From Psoroptes ovis (Eukaryota; Arthropoda; Arachnida; Sarcoptiformes; Psoroptidae), in NCBI GenBank assembly GCA_002943765.1, contig PQWQ01000008.1, forward strand, positions 558,001 to 622,000: 64,000 nt of DNA, written 5' to 3'. Below are positions 45,277 through 58,870 of this stretch, one piece after another. Position numbers and translations under genes: made by a program. Position 1 is the stretch's first letter. Each line of letters starts with the position of its first letter. The notes below the pieces were generated by a model that saw only the letters and a program-made list of their open reading frames with translations, did not search any database and was not told where the DNA came from.

Positions 45277-47677
45277 TTTTTTTCAATTTTCAAATTTCTA
45301 ATTTTGAGAGAAAAATTGTCAAGAGTATTCAACAAACAAAAAACAAAAAATTCAAAATTTTCTAAAAATACACTGATAATGTTTGTTTGTATGTTTTTCA
45401 AATAATGGACAGATTTGAAATTGATGAAGAATCAAAAAAAAATTAATTAACTCTTTGCTTTCAAATAAATAAGCCATTTTCACCGCCAAAAAAAACCATT
45501 GTCAGCTGATTAATTAATTATAAATTATTTTTCAGTGCATATTTCACCATTTTTACCAGGCTCTAATCTGATCTGATTATTTGAGGGTTTTTTTTTTGCG
45601 GCTGACTGACCCTATGTGTGCGCATCTGGATGTATAGTCTGTGATGTTTAAGGGCAGATATGGTAAGGTATATACGAGAGAGCCAATGAACGATAACGAT
45701 TGAAAATCGAATAAATAAGTAATATTTATGAAATTCATTGAATCAAAGACAATAATAATTAATTAGTATGAAATGATTTTATAATTATTAATTATAAGGT
45801 TTGTCCATTATCATCATTAATCAAATTATTATCATTTCGTTTCGTTTCAAAGGTTTAGTGTGTTTCGTTTTGTTCTTTATTTTGATTTGTTTACCTCATT
45901 CTCAAATTTGTTTATGATGATGACGATGATTTGGTGGTGGACAACTCTGAGTTGTATTTGTTTATTTGTTTTTAAACGGGCGCCAGGCGCCATCTTCTGG
46001 GCTTTACAATGTATACGAATACATATAGTGCTAACCCTTTAAGAACACGGGCGCTTATTTGATTTGGGCAAATTGTAATCCAGAATAACTTTGTTGAATT
46101 GCGAAACATTTTGGGAGGGGGTAATTCACCAGAAGTGTTATGAGGTAATGATTTACTGGCTGATACATCTGGCCTGGAATTCAAAGCCATTTTACCTGGA
46201 ATTAGTCCGAATCGATAAGCCTTGAATGATAATTATTTCGAGAATTCAAAGTGTCAAATATTGTTTTTGTCGATCAGCTTTGTCGAGTGGATTATTTATC
46301 TCTAAGACATCAGCTAACTCAGATATTTGTCTTTGAAGTATATAACATCATTCATTCTCTCCGGTCATAATCTTACAAAAATTGATCAATTAAAAGCATA
46401 TAAAGCAGATTCTTGAGATGATTTAATAATGATAAATTGACAAAGATAATCTTTCGAAAAAAAAGGGGACATTATCAAACATTTGATTGTTCAAAAATTA
46501 TTTAAAATATTTCACAATTTGTCATTATTTGTCATTTTGAAATGATTATTTTCGGATTGAAATAAGCGCAAAAAAATGAAATGAAATGAAATGAAATGAT
46601 AAACGACCAGTTGGACGATTTTGACCAGTGATTATTAGTTCATACATATTCATATTCAACGATAATCATAATCCATTGATGATGTACATCATTGGTAAAT
46701 GATGATTAACTTTGAAATGTCGAAGAAATTGTCAAGAAATTTTTCAAAGGAAAAATTCTTTATTCATTTCGCATTATCTTTGAATATCATCATCATTTAT
46801 AATTCAAAGAATGGACATCGAAATCTTTTATTCTTAACATTGACAACCAGCAACAATATTCAATGATAATAAAGATTAATCACACAATGAATAATAAATG
46901 AATGATAAACCTCTTGATCATTATTTGTTTGTTTGAACAAATACCTTTTAAATGATATAAACCACCAGGTAATAATAATAATAATAAATGGTGATCAATG
47001 GTAAAACGACAACGATGAATGTGAAATAATCATTTGAAAATTGGTCATTTTTAGCCGAAAAATATTTTTTACTTCAAAAACATCATCGAAAACATTATCT
47101 ATCCATGGTTATTTGACCAAATTCATGGATGGATACATCAGAGTTCAAGTAAAAATGTATGAATAAACAAAGCCAAATACCTTGATATATCGTTGAACAA
47201 ACAGCCAAATACCTCTTAATGATTATTAAGGTTTATTTCGTATTACTCTATGCCTGTTGTGGCTGTTGTTTATTGTCAATGATGCTGTTATTATATCATA
47301 TATATTGAATAATAATACACACACACACACACACGGTTTAATGTGTGTACACAATTAATATCAATGACAACAACAACAAGAGTAACAGGTAACAAGTAAC
47401 AGCTAACAGGTAAAATGTATTAGTGCAACAATTAATAGTTTATATAAGCATAAGAATTATCATTCATTGGTTTATTTCAATTACAAATTTATGTTTTATT
47501 TCTTTCGAAATAAAACATAAAATAAATAAATTTCGTTTTAGACTTTGTTAGATTAGGATAATAAACTTTCAAATAATGACGATAATAATAGCAATAATGA
47601 TAATTCAAACATTTGATTTGAAATAAATAATCATATGAATGAAGATGCTCAAGACAAATACAAGCATAAGACATGTA
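45277..47677. other. Gene-free stretch with one GC-rich patch
   Basis: Mostly A/T-rich. 45960-46200 is GC-richer and encodes a 72-codon minus-strand frame from an ATG at 46190 (MALNSRPDVSASKSL... then LPPPKMFRN); it could be a fragment of a retroelement gag but I am not sure. A (CA)n run lies at 47317-47334. Confidence 0.4.
47317..47334. repeat. (CA)n microsatellite
   Basis: Uninterrupted AC/CA dinucleotides. Confidence 0.85.
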
Positions 47678-47758
47678 TTCGGTTGTCCGAAAAGTTCTGG
47701 CCAATTTTCATGAGCAATTCTATTCGATTAAGCGCAATAAACTTTTCGGACAACCTAA
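47678..47758 (+). mobile_element. Mariner-type MITE, subfamily I
   Basis: TTCGGTTGTCCGAAAAGTTC to AACTTTTCGGACAACCTAA, 81 bp, preceded by TA. Confidence 0.9.
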
Positions 47759-48997
47759 GATATATCTATAATTTTGAAAAATAAAATAATCGGAATGTAT
47801 TTATTATTATTATTGTTATTATTATTATCATTATTGATTCATTTTCAATTTATTCATCTTCATCTTCTTCTTAGTCTTATTGGTCTTGTATTATCTGATA
47901 TCATACCATACCAATAATACCATTGATAATGCCACCGCTGATAATAACCAATACCGTATAATAATGATGATAATAAATAATGTAAATTATTATTATTTTT
48001 CGAAAACCGAAAAAATAAAATAAATGAAAGAAATGAAGAAGATAAAAGGTTACATAAAGGTTTTATTTATTTGTTCATTTATGCATTAATTTCAAGATGT
48101 TCAAATCTTGAATATCAATATTATTGTCAATATTAATCAGTGGTAAATTGTAATTATTATTATTGAAGAGACATGGAAAGCAATAGACATTTATTATCAT
48201 TATCATATTCGTTTATTTTCTTAATTTTTACCTTTTTAATTTATTTCTTACGATAATATTTTAGACATTTGTTCTTCGCTTTTTGCTTATGAAAACCAAG
48301 TGATAATCGCCAAAGATTTGTGATGGTTTTTGGTTGATTTTCTTATGTGTTTTAAATGGGAAAAATTCGTTGTTTTCACAATTCGTAAAGTGTTCGATCA
48401 TCATATGATCTATCGATAGATTGATCGATCGATAGATCAATCTATAATCGATTCATACGATTAATTAATCGATTAATCATTGATTTTTGGTGTAATTTTC
48501 AATGTTTTTTTCTTTTGTTCAGCAATGAATTAATCAATTGACATTAATTGCCAATGACTAGATTTAGCTAAATGAATTTTTCAATTTTTACAGAGAATAA
48601 GCTGCCATCTATCGCTGAAAATTTTCGTTTTTAAAATTGGAATTTAGCGAAAGTACTGCCATCTGTAGGCATTACATGTCAAAATAAGTTTTCAATTTTT
48701 TTTTCAAGAATTTAACTTTAATTTATATTAAAAAATATATAAATTATTGATATTATAATTTGTTAATTGCGTAAATGAATTCGATAAAGACCATATTTAC
48801 AAATGATAAATTTGTTAATTATTAAATTAAATTATTTCTTTACGATGATTTTCGTTTGTACAATTTTTTGTTTTTATAAAATCAAATGTAATTTGCAAAA
48901 ACTTGTGATGAATATGTAGAAAAATATGATGATGATGATGATATGCATATTTCTTTCGAATATGTTTAAATCTATTAAAATTTGATGAATTGATAAA
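47759..48997. other. ZMYND11 3' flank
   Basis: Intergenic, plus the ZMYND11 3' UTR on the minus strand. It holds a GATCTATCGAT/ATCGATAGATC inverted repeat at about 48408-48440. No additional gene seen. Confidence 0.45.
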
Positions 48998-51900
48998 TTA
49001 ACTTTTTGCATTTTTTAAAGTTTTATTTGTTGTCATAAAATTTTTATTTCTCGAACATTCAAATTGATGACCACTTTGCCAATGTTTTAATTGACATTCA
49101 GGTGAACAATAGTTGGTCTTGAAACAGCAAAAATAATTTGCTTCTGCTTCACATAATGAACACTATCAATTATGAATGGATTAAAAATTCAATTAAAATT
49201 CATTCAACTTCAACTCAAAGTAAAAAAAATTTACCCATTGTTTTCTTTTAATTTTGGATATTTCACATTTAAATCGATCTTCCATTTTTGTCAATATTTC
49301 TGGATTTAAACGTTTGTTCAGTTCACGTTCATTTTTAACCATCGTTTCTAACTTATTGACTCGAGCATTCAATCGTGATATTTGCTCATTTGATTCATCT
49401 AATTCTTTTCTTAACTAAAATTATAAATTAATAAGTAAAAATAAAGAAAAAATTGTTTAAAATCAAGAAGATTAAACGAAAATAAAGAAAATACCTTTGA
49501 AGTATCATTACGATTCTGTGTTTCTAAAAATTCACGAAATTTTTTAAATGCTTTTACATTATTTGTCAAACAACCACGATTACAAGCCGTTTCTTGAAGA
49601 TAACTTTTTTCCAGTAAACATCTTGCTTTTTGTGAATGTTCAAATGAAGATAGCTGATGTTCTTGATTTTTCAGTGGACGACCACGTTTTTTACCGCTTT
49701 TCGATGTTGGACTTTTTAATTGATCATCATGATCATTATTATTATTCATATCAAATTCATCTTTATTGATGATATATTGAGCTAAATAATCATTATAAGT
49801 GGTGAAATTTGTATTCAATTTAGCATTGTCATTCGAATTTTCATTTTCAATGTGATATAAATATGAATTGATCAAATTTTGATTCTTTCTGGTTGGAACA
49901 TAAACATGTGATGATTGGCTGAAATCGATATACTTCTTTTTCGGTTCTAAAAATGGTGATAATTCATCGCCATTTTTAGTTTTATCATTAACAATAAATC
50001 CGTTAGTTGTTTTATTCAATTGATTATCAAATGTAGGATGATAAAGAGATTGCATAAATTGTTGTTGTTGTTGCTGCTGAAATAATTGAAATTGTTGTAA
50101 TCTTTGTTGAAGCAACAATTTATGTTCATTTTTCTCTCTTTCATATTCTAGATAACAATTAATTTCATCTTCTAATTCTTCATCATCATAAAGATATGGT
50201 TCTTCATCATCATCGTCATCATCAATATTGACGATATTATTACTGTTATTGAGAGTGATTGATTGCTGTTCGATAATATTTTCATCTTTGACATTTTTAT
50301 CGCCTTCGATTTCCATTTTATCTTCTTCGATACTGTTCTTTGCTGCATCATTATCAATATTTTTATTATCTGAATCAGAGGTTTCAATTTCTTCATTTAA
50401 TGAATTGATAGTGATGTCTTTTTCTTGATTACTTTGTTCTTTCATATGAATCTCAGCTTCATTTGAATCACAATTGTTTTGTTCTACTGTTGTTTCCAAT
50501 AACTGATTATCCTGATTGCTGTTATTTTCAATTTCTAATTTTATTTCATTCAATTTATTATGGTCAATATTATTATCCATTTCAGTCTTGACATTGTTAC
50601 CACAATCACGATTCATATAATCACCATTTAAATATTTTTTGGGATTAGAATTTGAAAGAATTTGATTCAAAATTGATGGCGAATTAAACAGTGGAGTGGT
50701 TTGATCATTTGACAATGATTTGATCGGTGTTGTCAATGATTGTTGTTGATTCACTTTCAATGGCGATGGATTCGATTTTATAGCAACCATCGGTGGTATG
50801 GGTTTAGGTACAACTATTTCATTTTTTAAAGATAACGTTGATTTTCGCTGTTCTTTGATTATTTGCCTTTCTCGTTCAATTTCTAGTTGTTTTCTCAAAT
50901 ACTTTGACATCGTTGACGATGCTGATTCTTTGAGTTGATTATCATTCAATGAAGATGTTTGCATTTTCATTTTCTTATTAATTGATGACAAATTATTTTT
51001 TAATGGTGAATTCGATGCAGAGGATGCAATAGCTAATGGCAAACTATTTCTTCGGACATACTTTCTTTTAGTTTTAATTTGTGATTGTGCCGCTGCTGAT
51101 TTTTCATCATGAAATTTACAATTAGATGATTTTAATAATTTATTATTGATGCGTTTGACTGGTGAATGTGATGATGGTGGCTCATGGGTATTATTGTTCG
51201 TGAATAACCTACGATTATATTTACGTTTTTCCAACAATCGTTGTTCATTCATCAAGCGACTAGTGCTATTATTAGATGGATTTGAATTTTTATTATAATA
51301 ATAATTCGGTGAATAGATAACCTTTTTTCTTCGTACACGATTATTTAGATTTGAAATCATTGAATCGGTCGTAGTCGTAGATTTTTTCAATTTCTTATTT
51401 TTTGACTTGATTTTTTTCCATGAATTCGTATTTTTTTCATTGTTTACTTGCTTTTTCATTCGTTTTTCATTAGAGGTTTTGCTATTTCTGACACTTTCAT
51501 CTGTTTCACTATTCAAAGTTGTCGACATCGTATCATCATCATTGTTTTCCTGTTCATCGGTCACATCATTTTCATCATCATCTTCACCATCAACATCATC
51601 GATATCTTCATCACTGTTTAATTTTCTTTTAGAAGACGTGGTTTGTGAATTTTCATCTTCATCATCACCATCGATATCATTGCTTTCTTCAGTCATTAAA
51701 TTTTCAGAATCTTCATCATCATCGTCTTGAGGAGTATCATTGATTTTTCGACTGTATCGTGAATTAACTTTACGACTCAATCTTTTAGATGTTGGCTGTT
51801 TTTGTTTGTCAGTATTATTATGATTATCATTGCACTTGTCATTATTATGAATTTTTATAGAATTATCATGTGTCGATTCTGGTGGCAGTAATGATTCCAA

Positions 51901-53439
51901 CAATTCTCGATATGTCCTTAATTCTTGTAGCGCTTTGTCTAATGATGATATTGGTTTTAAAATGTTTAGCTCAGATAGTGATGAATTTATATCTTTGATA
52001 TTTGATTTATCAATAATTGAACGTTCATGATTTGAACCGAAAAATCTGACATCTAATTGATCACAACGATTTATTTCTTCAATTGTACGTGGATAGATGA
52101 CTTTGGCAGGCCAATATGGATAACCTTTTTGCTTGGCAAATACTAATTGATGTGGAGGTGAACATGGTTCACAAAACCATAGTTTGTTATTTTGTCTATT
52201 CGAATTCCGGTAGCAATCAATACAACCAATCATTTCTTTCAACTCATATTTAGCTATGTCAATCATTTTTATTAGTGATTCATTTTGCCGTTTTTGCATT
52301 GTTTGTGATTGTTGGGAACGTAAAGTTATTAAAATCATCTGTAATATATGACGTATTGTCAAACAATCGCCAAGAAATGTTCCTATTGTTTCATATTTAT
52401 TATTTTCTATCAGATTTTCAATATCAATCAATTCAATTTTTTTATAAATCAAATAATTTATCGCTAATTGTCTCAATAAATCTTTTGGACTTAGAATTAT
52501 TTCATTATTATCAATATTAGATTCTGAATTTTCATTTGATTCACCATTAACAATTGTTGATTCTTGATTGATCGTTGATGATGATGATGATAATTTTGAT
52601 GAAAATAATATTGATGGCTTTTCTTTTAAATTTTTCATGGAATGTTGTAGATGCTGAATCGATTTAGCTTTAAATCTAGCGTATGTATAGCTCAATATTT
52701 GATTAAATTCGATTTGATCAAATTTACGAGATCCAATCATATATGTTTGATATTTTGATGATAATAAACAAATCGGACATTTCATTATGAAATCATCATT
52801 ATCATCATCGTTGACTTGATGAATAATACGATCATTTTCTGGAATTATCTCATTTATAAATTCCAGTGATTTTTGAACACATTCTTGGTGATATATACGC
52901 CAACATTGTAGACATTTTAATAGATGAGATGCGAGTATCACTGATTCAGCGTTAGTATCATCGTTATTTGAACTGTCATCATCATCATCATCTTGATAAT
53001 TGACACGATGACATTCAAAACAATACCAATCGTGTGTGGTTGGCTTAACGATCTTCTGAGGTAAACTTATCAAAATTTCATCATGATCATCATTCAGATT
53101 TCCATTCATTTGTGTTGGTGGATCGTCATTATTGGCTTCATTAGAATTCGTAGATTTTAATGATTGTTTACATATTAATCCATCATTAATTGCTTGTTCT
53201 AAAAATTTTGAAATGGATTTTTGATTCAAATCATCATTTTCATCACACAAGTGTTGTTTCAATTCATTTTCGTTTATTAATACTTTTCTATAATCACATC
53301 CATGCTCATTATTTGTTTCATCAAGTTTTTTCACGGATAAATCAATGATTGCTGACCAAATTAGCTGAACATTTTCTGGATCTAGTTGACGTTGTGTTGA
53401 TTTTTGTTGATTATCGTCAATATTATTATTTATAAACAT
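48998..53439 (-). CDS. ZMYND11: ZMYND11/BS69-like chromatin reader (PHD-bromo-PWWP-MYND)
   Basis: Three coding exons on the minus strand: 53439-49495, 49414-49235, 49162-48998 (introns 80 and 72 bp, both phase 0); 1429 aa. Residues 20-92 resemble the N-terminal winged-helix region of the family. The PHD finger is complete: C140, C143, C175, C178, H183, C186, C220, C223, with an acidic insert between the pairs. Residues 230-403 occupy the bromodomain position but are poorly conserved. A zinc pair (C405/C408, C422/C425) leads into the PWWP domain 430-490, with the aromatic residues Y439, Y441, W442, F465, F466 that would form the methyl-lysine cage. A long acidic, K- and N-rich region follows, with an AT-hook-like RGRP (1252-1255), a coiled coil (1300-1375) and a MYND finger C1376-C1411. 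In vertebrates the protein binds H3.3K36me3 and represses transcription elongation. It is over twice the human length (602 aa). A strong acceptor at 53583 suggests a 5' UTR intron. Confidence 0.94.
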
Positions 53440-55546
53440 ATTTACAAGTGTTATTTTGAATTGATGAGAATTTATAAATTGAAATTAGATGAAATTTCGA
53501 TGAATTAATCAAGAAATTTAATTAAATCTTGCAAAGTAAATCCGAATCAAATCATGATTATGAAGCATATATTAATGAAGACCTGAAAAAACAAAAAAAA
53601 ACCAATTAATGAATCTGTGAATTTCAAAAAAAAATTCAAAATATATTTTTGAAAGGATCAAAATACTCAATTTAATGTAAAAGGAAAAATTGAACAAAAA
53701 TACAAAACAGACATGCGGAGATTGTTTAATGTGTGGCGCCAAATATATGAATAATTAAAATTTGAATTTCAAAACGATAAATATTCAATAATTATGCATC
53801 AAATTTGACAGGAATTTGATTCGAAATTATAAAAATTCCAAGACAAATTAAAGAGGATCGAAAAAAGAAGTCAAAAAAACAATCAAAACAAATGATATTT
53901 ACTCGTCATAATTTTTTTTTCTTTCTATTCACCAGTGTCAATACAGATCAATATGAAAAGCATGCAATGTTTATTACGCGAGATATCAAGCATATTAAAC
54001 ACACACATATGAAAATTGTGTAAACACATTACTGACACACACAAACACTAGCATTCATACACGTAACACATATCACAAACATTTCTACACACACAAAATG
54101 ATGAATATTATCCAAAATATCAGGAGAAAATACATTTAAACCCAAAAGCCAAAGAGAGAAAATCTAGAGAAGAGATATACATACAAACAAACGCATGCAA
54201 ACAACGGCTATGAGCGTGTATCTGGACAATCATAAACATTAAATGATGGTGGTGAATGCAAATATAAAGATATTTATGGATTTATTTTGCTTGAAAAAAA
54301 ACCCGTTAAACGTCCATAGCATCCATGTATTTGAGCAACATCTACCATTTGTATGATCATTTTTAGACTCCAATGAAATTTGGGTAAACTCTTGAAGAAA
54401 TCGTTGAGAAAAATGCAAAATTGAATGATTTCTAACGAATTGTCTTATTGTTGTTGGCTTTACCTTTGACATGATTATCAACAAAGGTTTCTGAATAACG
54501 ATTGTTCATCATTCAACTTTGATTCAAATTTCGCTTCATTTAGAATATCATCATTCACTCATGAATTATTATTATCGAAATTACTTTTCCTTAAATATAT
54601 GTCAATATCATATTGCGCGCCAAATGACGAAATTTGGGTATTTAAATGGCCAAGAAAAACCGGATTAAACCTGTTTTTCTTTCACTTATATAAATGATCA
54701 TTCAGTAATAAATATAAATGTCTTTAAATAAACTATGAAAGTTGAATATGAATGACTAAAGTTGTTGTTGCGCTCAAAAAATCGACAGGTGAATGGAGAA
54801 CCGTTTTTCGATTTCTTACTAATGATCATTATACCATAACTAATATAGCGATATAACTGTCATTTTGCTAAATTTTAGAATTCATAAATGAATTTTTGCA
54901 CTAAAAGGGTTTAAAAGGAGAGAATTTCGACATTTAATCGAAATTAATTAGTAATAATTACTAATTTGATCAAGTATCATGAGAAAATTGACACTGACGA
55001 AACATTTGATCGATTTAAATGGAGATCAGCTGTTTTTTTTTGTAGAAAAAGTTGAAATAATTGTAATAATGACTTACTTTTCTTGATAAAGACAAAATAA
55101 TTGATAAAATTTGAATAACTTTTGATGAATTAATCAATTTGAAACATGAAAATATGGAAATTTTCAACAAGAATCGAAAAAATTATAACGGGTATAATCA
55201 AATAACATCCATTCGTAATACGAAAGAATACAGCAAAAAAATAACGAAAAAACATTCGAAAAAGCGGCCTTTCGAAAATTTAACATTCGATTTCTCGTTT
55301 ATTTTGATTTACTCAAAACAAATAGTGTCCGAAAAAAAGTATGGTAGCAGCATACATCAAAGTTGATCATCTGATATTCGAGGCAACATTTTTCATTGCC
55401 ACTACTTTGGTGTGTTATGTTTTTCATTTCTGTCGAGAAATGAAAAAAAAAAAATTCGCAATATATCGATACTGAAAACTATCGATTGTTTTTGAATTTT
55501 TTTTTATTTTCGCAATTTTTCTATTTACAAAAATTTAAAATTATCA
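53440..55546. other. ZMYND11 upstream / ECSIT downstream intergenic
   Basis: On the minus strand a polypyrimidine tract and cag end at 53583-53584, a likely acceptor for the ZMYND11 5' UTR. A hairpin (AGAAAAACCGG/CCTGTTTTTCT) lies at about 54651-54682 and a TATCGATA motif at 55464-55471. No gene seen. The frames at 54239-54484 and 55139-55366 are unsupported. Confidence 0.45.
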
Positions 55547-56929
55547 TTATTTCTTATGGTGTAAATTATAATCGAAATTCTTTTGAAAATTTTCCACCTT
55601 CTTGTCCGTTGACGATGATTCATTGGCGGGATCACCATGCAAATTATTCGGTGTTATCACTATCGGTACTGTTCGTAATTTTGGATTATGTTGTTCCAAT
55701 TTTCTTAACCATAATAATAATGATTGTTGATTTGATGTACCGGTTGCTACTATCGACAGAATGGTACCATCATTTTGTTGATGAATCGATTTGATCGGGT
55801 TAACACCTTTTTCATAATCAAGATGACCAAAATTTGATAATGGTATATTTGATACATCTATGGGTTGGAAATTTGAGAATATTTATGGATAAATTGGATC
55901 ATTTTTTATTAAAAGCAGAACATACCATTCACTTCTTGCTCTGATTGCAGAAATTTTTCCACCAAATCTTCATCATCATTGTTTTTAGGATGTTTTTCAC
56001 GTGCATATAGCACAAAATATGAAATTGAATTATGTTTAACCCATACATTGAATGGTCCATCGATTGATAAATTATAATCATCTAATTTTAGACTTTCAAT
56101 CAATTCACATTGACTATCACTTTGAGCGAAACAAATCCATGTATCATCATTATCATTATCGATTGTATCATCAATTTGTTTGGCCTGAAATTCAGAAAAA
56201 ATTTGAATTATTTAAAACATTTTCAAAAAATATAAAACATACACGATAAACATAGATTTCAGTTTGTGGATCTAAATAAATGGTCATTCGACGTAATGCT
56301 ACAATGGCCAATTCCAATGAATCGGTTGGCATTTCTTCAGGAAACGGGTATGGATTCGCATTTTTTAGTTTGGTCATCCAATAAATCATACGAGCACAAC
56401 GTTCCCATACAAGCGAATGTTTAGAAAATGATTCAATTATGATTGATTCAAATTCAGGATCAGGCATTATGCCATTTTCTTCCATTTGTATCATCACTTT
56501 TATGGCTGTTTGTTGTTGTACATAATTCGGGAAAAAACCAGCCGCAAGTTTACTGCTCGGTATAAATGCACCTTTAGGGAAAACACGCATCAATGCTTTA
56601 TATGATTCAATATCAGTATGTACACCGAATTCTTTCATTGCCGGTAATGCTGCTTGTATGAATTCACTGTAACCAAAACGTTTCAATTTTTTCAACTTAT
56701 TAAAATCTTCAAGCGTATTTAGGAAATGATTACGATCAAACATATGTTTTCGACCTTCTTCATCGAAAAATTCACGAATTCTTACCAATTCTTTTGTACG
56801 AATACCGGGCGAATCTTCACCATCTTTCTTTTTCGGTGGAAAAATACTCATAAAACGTATGGAATTTGAATGATTTTTACATAAATTATTGAGACTATAT
56901 TTAAGCAATCGATGAGAAATTAGTGACAT
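55547..56929 (-). CDS. ECSIT: ECSIT, mitochondrial complex I assembly / Toll pathway factor
   Basis: Three exons on the minus strand: 56929-56243, 56184-55926, 55857-55547, with introns of 58 and 68 bp; 418 aa, against about 431 in human. The first 30 residues are basic and lack acids (R7, K10, K18, R25), as for a mitochondrial presequence. The ECSIT fold follows: FIQAALPAMKEFGV (about 85-98), RVFPKGAFIPSSKL, VMIQMEENGIMPDPEFE, NPYPFPEEMPTDSLELA, then GPFNVWVKHNSISYFVLYA in exon 2 and GTILSIVATGTSNQQSLLLW near the end in exon 3. In animals it works with TRAF6 in Toll signalling and in assembly of respiratory complex I with NDUFAF1. The exon 1/2 join is phase 0 and the exon 2/3 join phase 1. 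The start is the first ATG of the frame and gives the presequence. Nothing is missing. Confidence 0.95.
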
Positions 56930-57473
56930 TTTTGATTTTCAACTTAACAATTTAAAATAAATAAAAACAAATTAAAAATCAAACCAAAACAAAAAAAAAA
57001 TCAATTGAATCACATGTTTTTTGTTTACAAAAATTTTAGCGAAAAAAAAACCGAAAACATCGATACAATAAATCGATCGTATCGATATTTTTTAAATTCA
57101 TTTAGGCTCCAGAAATTATTTTTCAACTTCCTTGATTTTTACCTCGATCACTAATCCATTTGACCTCAACGATTAATTAATGAGTCAATTAATTGCTCTG
57201 AAATTGTTGACGACCTTTGAGCTGCATAATCGATTCATTGCCTGAATTCCTTCGAAATGAAAAGATCAAATATTTTATATCAAAATGAAAAATGTTTGTT
57301 TTGATCGAAATGATTCAAAATTGAAAATATTTTGAAAAATGAAAATAATTTCCAATTCCCAAATATGGCTGAAAAATCATTAAAAATTAATTGTCATCTA
57401 GAAAAAATGTTTTAATTACATTTTTTCATTTCATCCAAATCTATTTTGATTAGGATCAAAATATCAATGACAA
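56930..57473. other. ECSIT upstream region
   Basis: A/T-rich 5' flank of ECSIT with TATCGATA at 57080-57087 and related ATCGAT motifs at 57059-57084. No coding signal. Confidence 0.5.
57080..57087. promoter_or_regulatory. DRE-like motif TATCGATA upstream of ECSIT
   Basis: An exact 8-bp palindrome identical to the Drosophila DRE core, about 150 bp upstream of the ECSIT start codon and within a run of ATCGAT motifs. Such motifs mark housekeeping promoters in flies. They also occur elsewhere in this window (4013-4020, 55464-55471), so function here is a guess. Confidence 0.3.
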
Positions 57474-57570
57474 TTTGGTTGTCCGAAAAGTTCATTCCGC
57501 TTAATCGAATAGAGTTGCTCATTAATTAATTGCTCATGAAAATCGGCCAGAACTTTTCGGACAACCTTAA
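57474..57570 (-). mobile_element. Mariner-type MITE, subfamily I, with internal duplication
   Basis: TTTGGTTGTCCGAAAAGTTC to AACTTTTCGGACAACCTTAA, 97 bp. It is longer than 80 bp because TTGCTCAT is duplicated around ATTAATTAAT (TTGCTCATTAATTAATTGCT). Confidence 0.88.
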
Positions 57571-57829
57571 TAATAACATTACTGATGAATACAAATATGC
57601 GAATATGATGATCAATTTGAAAGAAAAACAAATCAAAACAAACATCATTAAATTGAATTTCACATTTATCAGCTTTCGAATGATGATGATTAGAATTTAA
57701 TTGATTTACGCGAAATTGTTCTTCGATTTGGTTTTATTTCAATATTTTTTGCCATAAATCAGCCGTACAAAAGCAACAACAACAACAGCAGCCCGAATTC
57801 ATGGTAAATTTATGTAATACATCCATATA

Positions 57830-57910
57830 TTTGGCTGTCCGGAAAGTTCTGGCCGATTTTCATGAGCAATTCTATTCGATTAAGCGCGATGAACTTTTCG
57901 GACAACCTAG
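57830..57910 (+). mobile_element. Mariner-type MITE, subfamily I
   Basis: TTTGGCTGTCCGGAAAGTTC to GAACTTTTCGGACAACCTAG, 81 bp, preceded by TA. Confidence 0.88.
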
Positions 57911-58788
57911 ATAGATTCAAAGCAACAAATGGTACCATTAATGATTTCGTTTGTTTGTTTTTGTTTTTGTTTTAATGATCATAATCGTTGCCATCAAACA
58001 TTATCTATGTATGTAAATGATGATGGCCAATTTATCCATAGAATGGTTGAAACGATAGGAAAAAACAAATTCAAAAATAAATCAAAACAAATCACATTTG
58101 AAAAATCATATATAACGCTTGCTACACATATTTCTGATCATTATTTTATGTCATGGTAATCATGGTATATTGATGTGTGCATATAATTGACCATAACAAT
58201 GATTCTAAACCATTTTTTGATCAAATATTTTAGATGTAAAATCTAGAAATTTGAGATACCAAACGTACCTTTGAGTCTTCAAACCATTTCACACTCGTGG
58301 ACCGGTCAAAAACTTAAATTATCATTGAATGTATCCATGGACCTAGAATATATCGATTGATGGCTCAGCCAAGACGATTGACCTGTTGAAAGTGTGTTAA
58401 TCCGTTAAAAATTTGATTTCAAATTGAGAAATCAAACTTCACAGGCCCTAAAATGGAGCCAAATCGTTGAGAATGGCTGAAATATTTGGACGATTATTTG
58501 TACGAGTAATTCAGTACATGGGCTCACAAATTCCAATGAAGAAGTCAACCAAACAAATAAAGCATTTGCCGATATATTTGTTTCCAATAATAATAATGAC
58601 TATAGATGTTCAAAAAAAAAAAAAAATGTTTTGGTTATTATAATGGTGGATTGTTATGACTCATTTCTAATATTGATCAGTTAATATCATAATCATTATT
58701 ATCATCGACAACTACAACAACAACGACAACATTATCATTTGTCAAAAAAACAAAAAACAAAAATAATTCAAAATTAAATCATTATAAT
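57911..58788. other. Gene-free stretch
   Basis: 58230-58580 is less repetitive and slightly GC-richer than its surroundings but has no long frame and no recognised similarity. Confidence 0.4.
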
Positions 58789-58870
58789 CAAGGTTGTCCG
58801 AAAAGTTCATTCCGCTTAATCACGATAGTGTTGCTCATTAAAATCGGTTAGAACTTTCCGGACAACCTAA
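58789..58870 (-). mobile_element. Mariner-type MITE, subfamily I
   Basis: CAAGGTTGTCCGAAAAGTTC to GAACTTTCCGGACAACCTAA, 82 bp, followed by TA. Confidence 0.88.
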
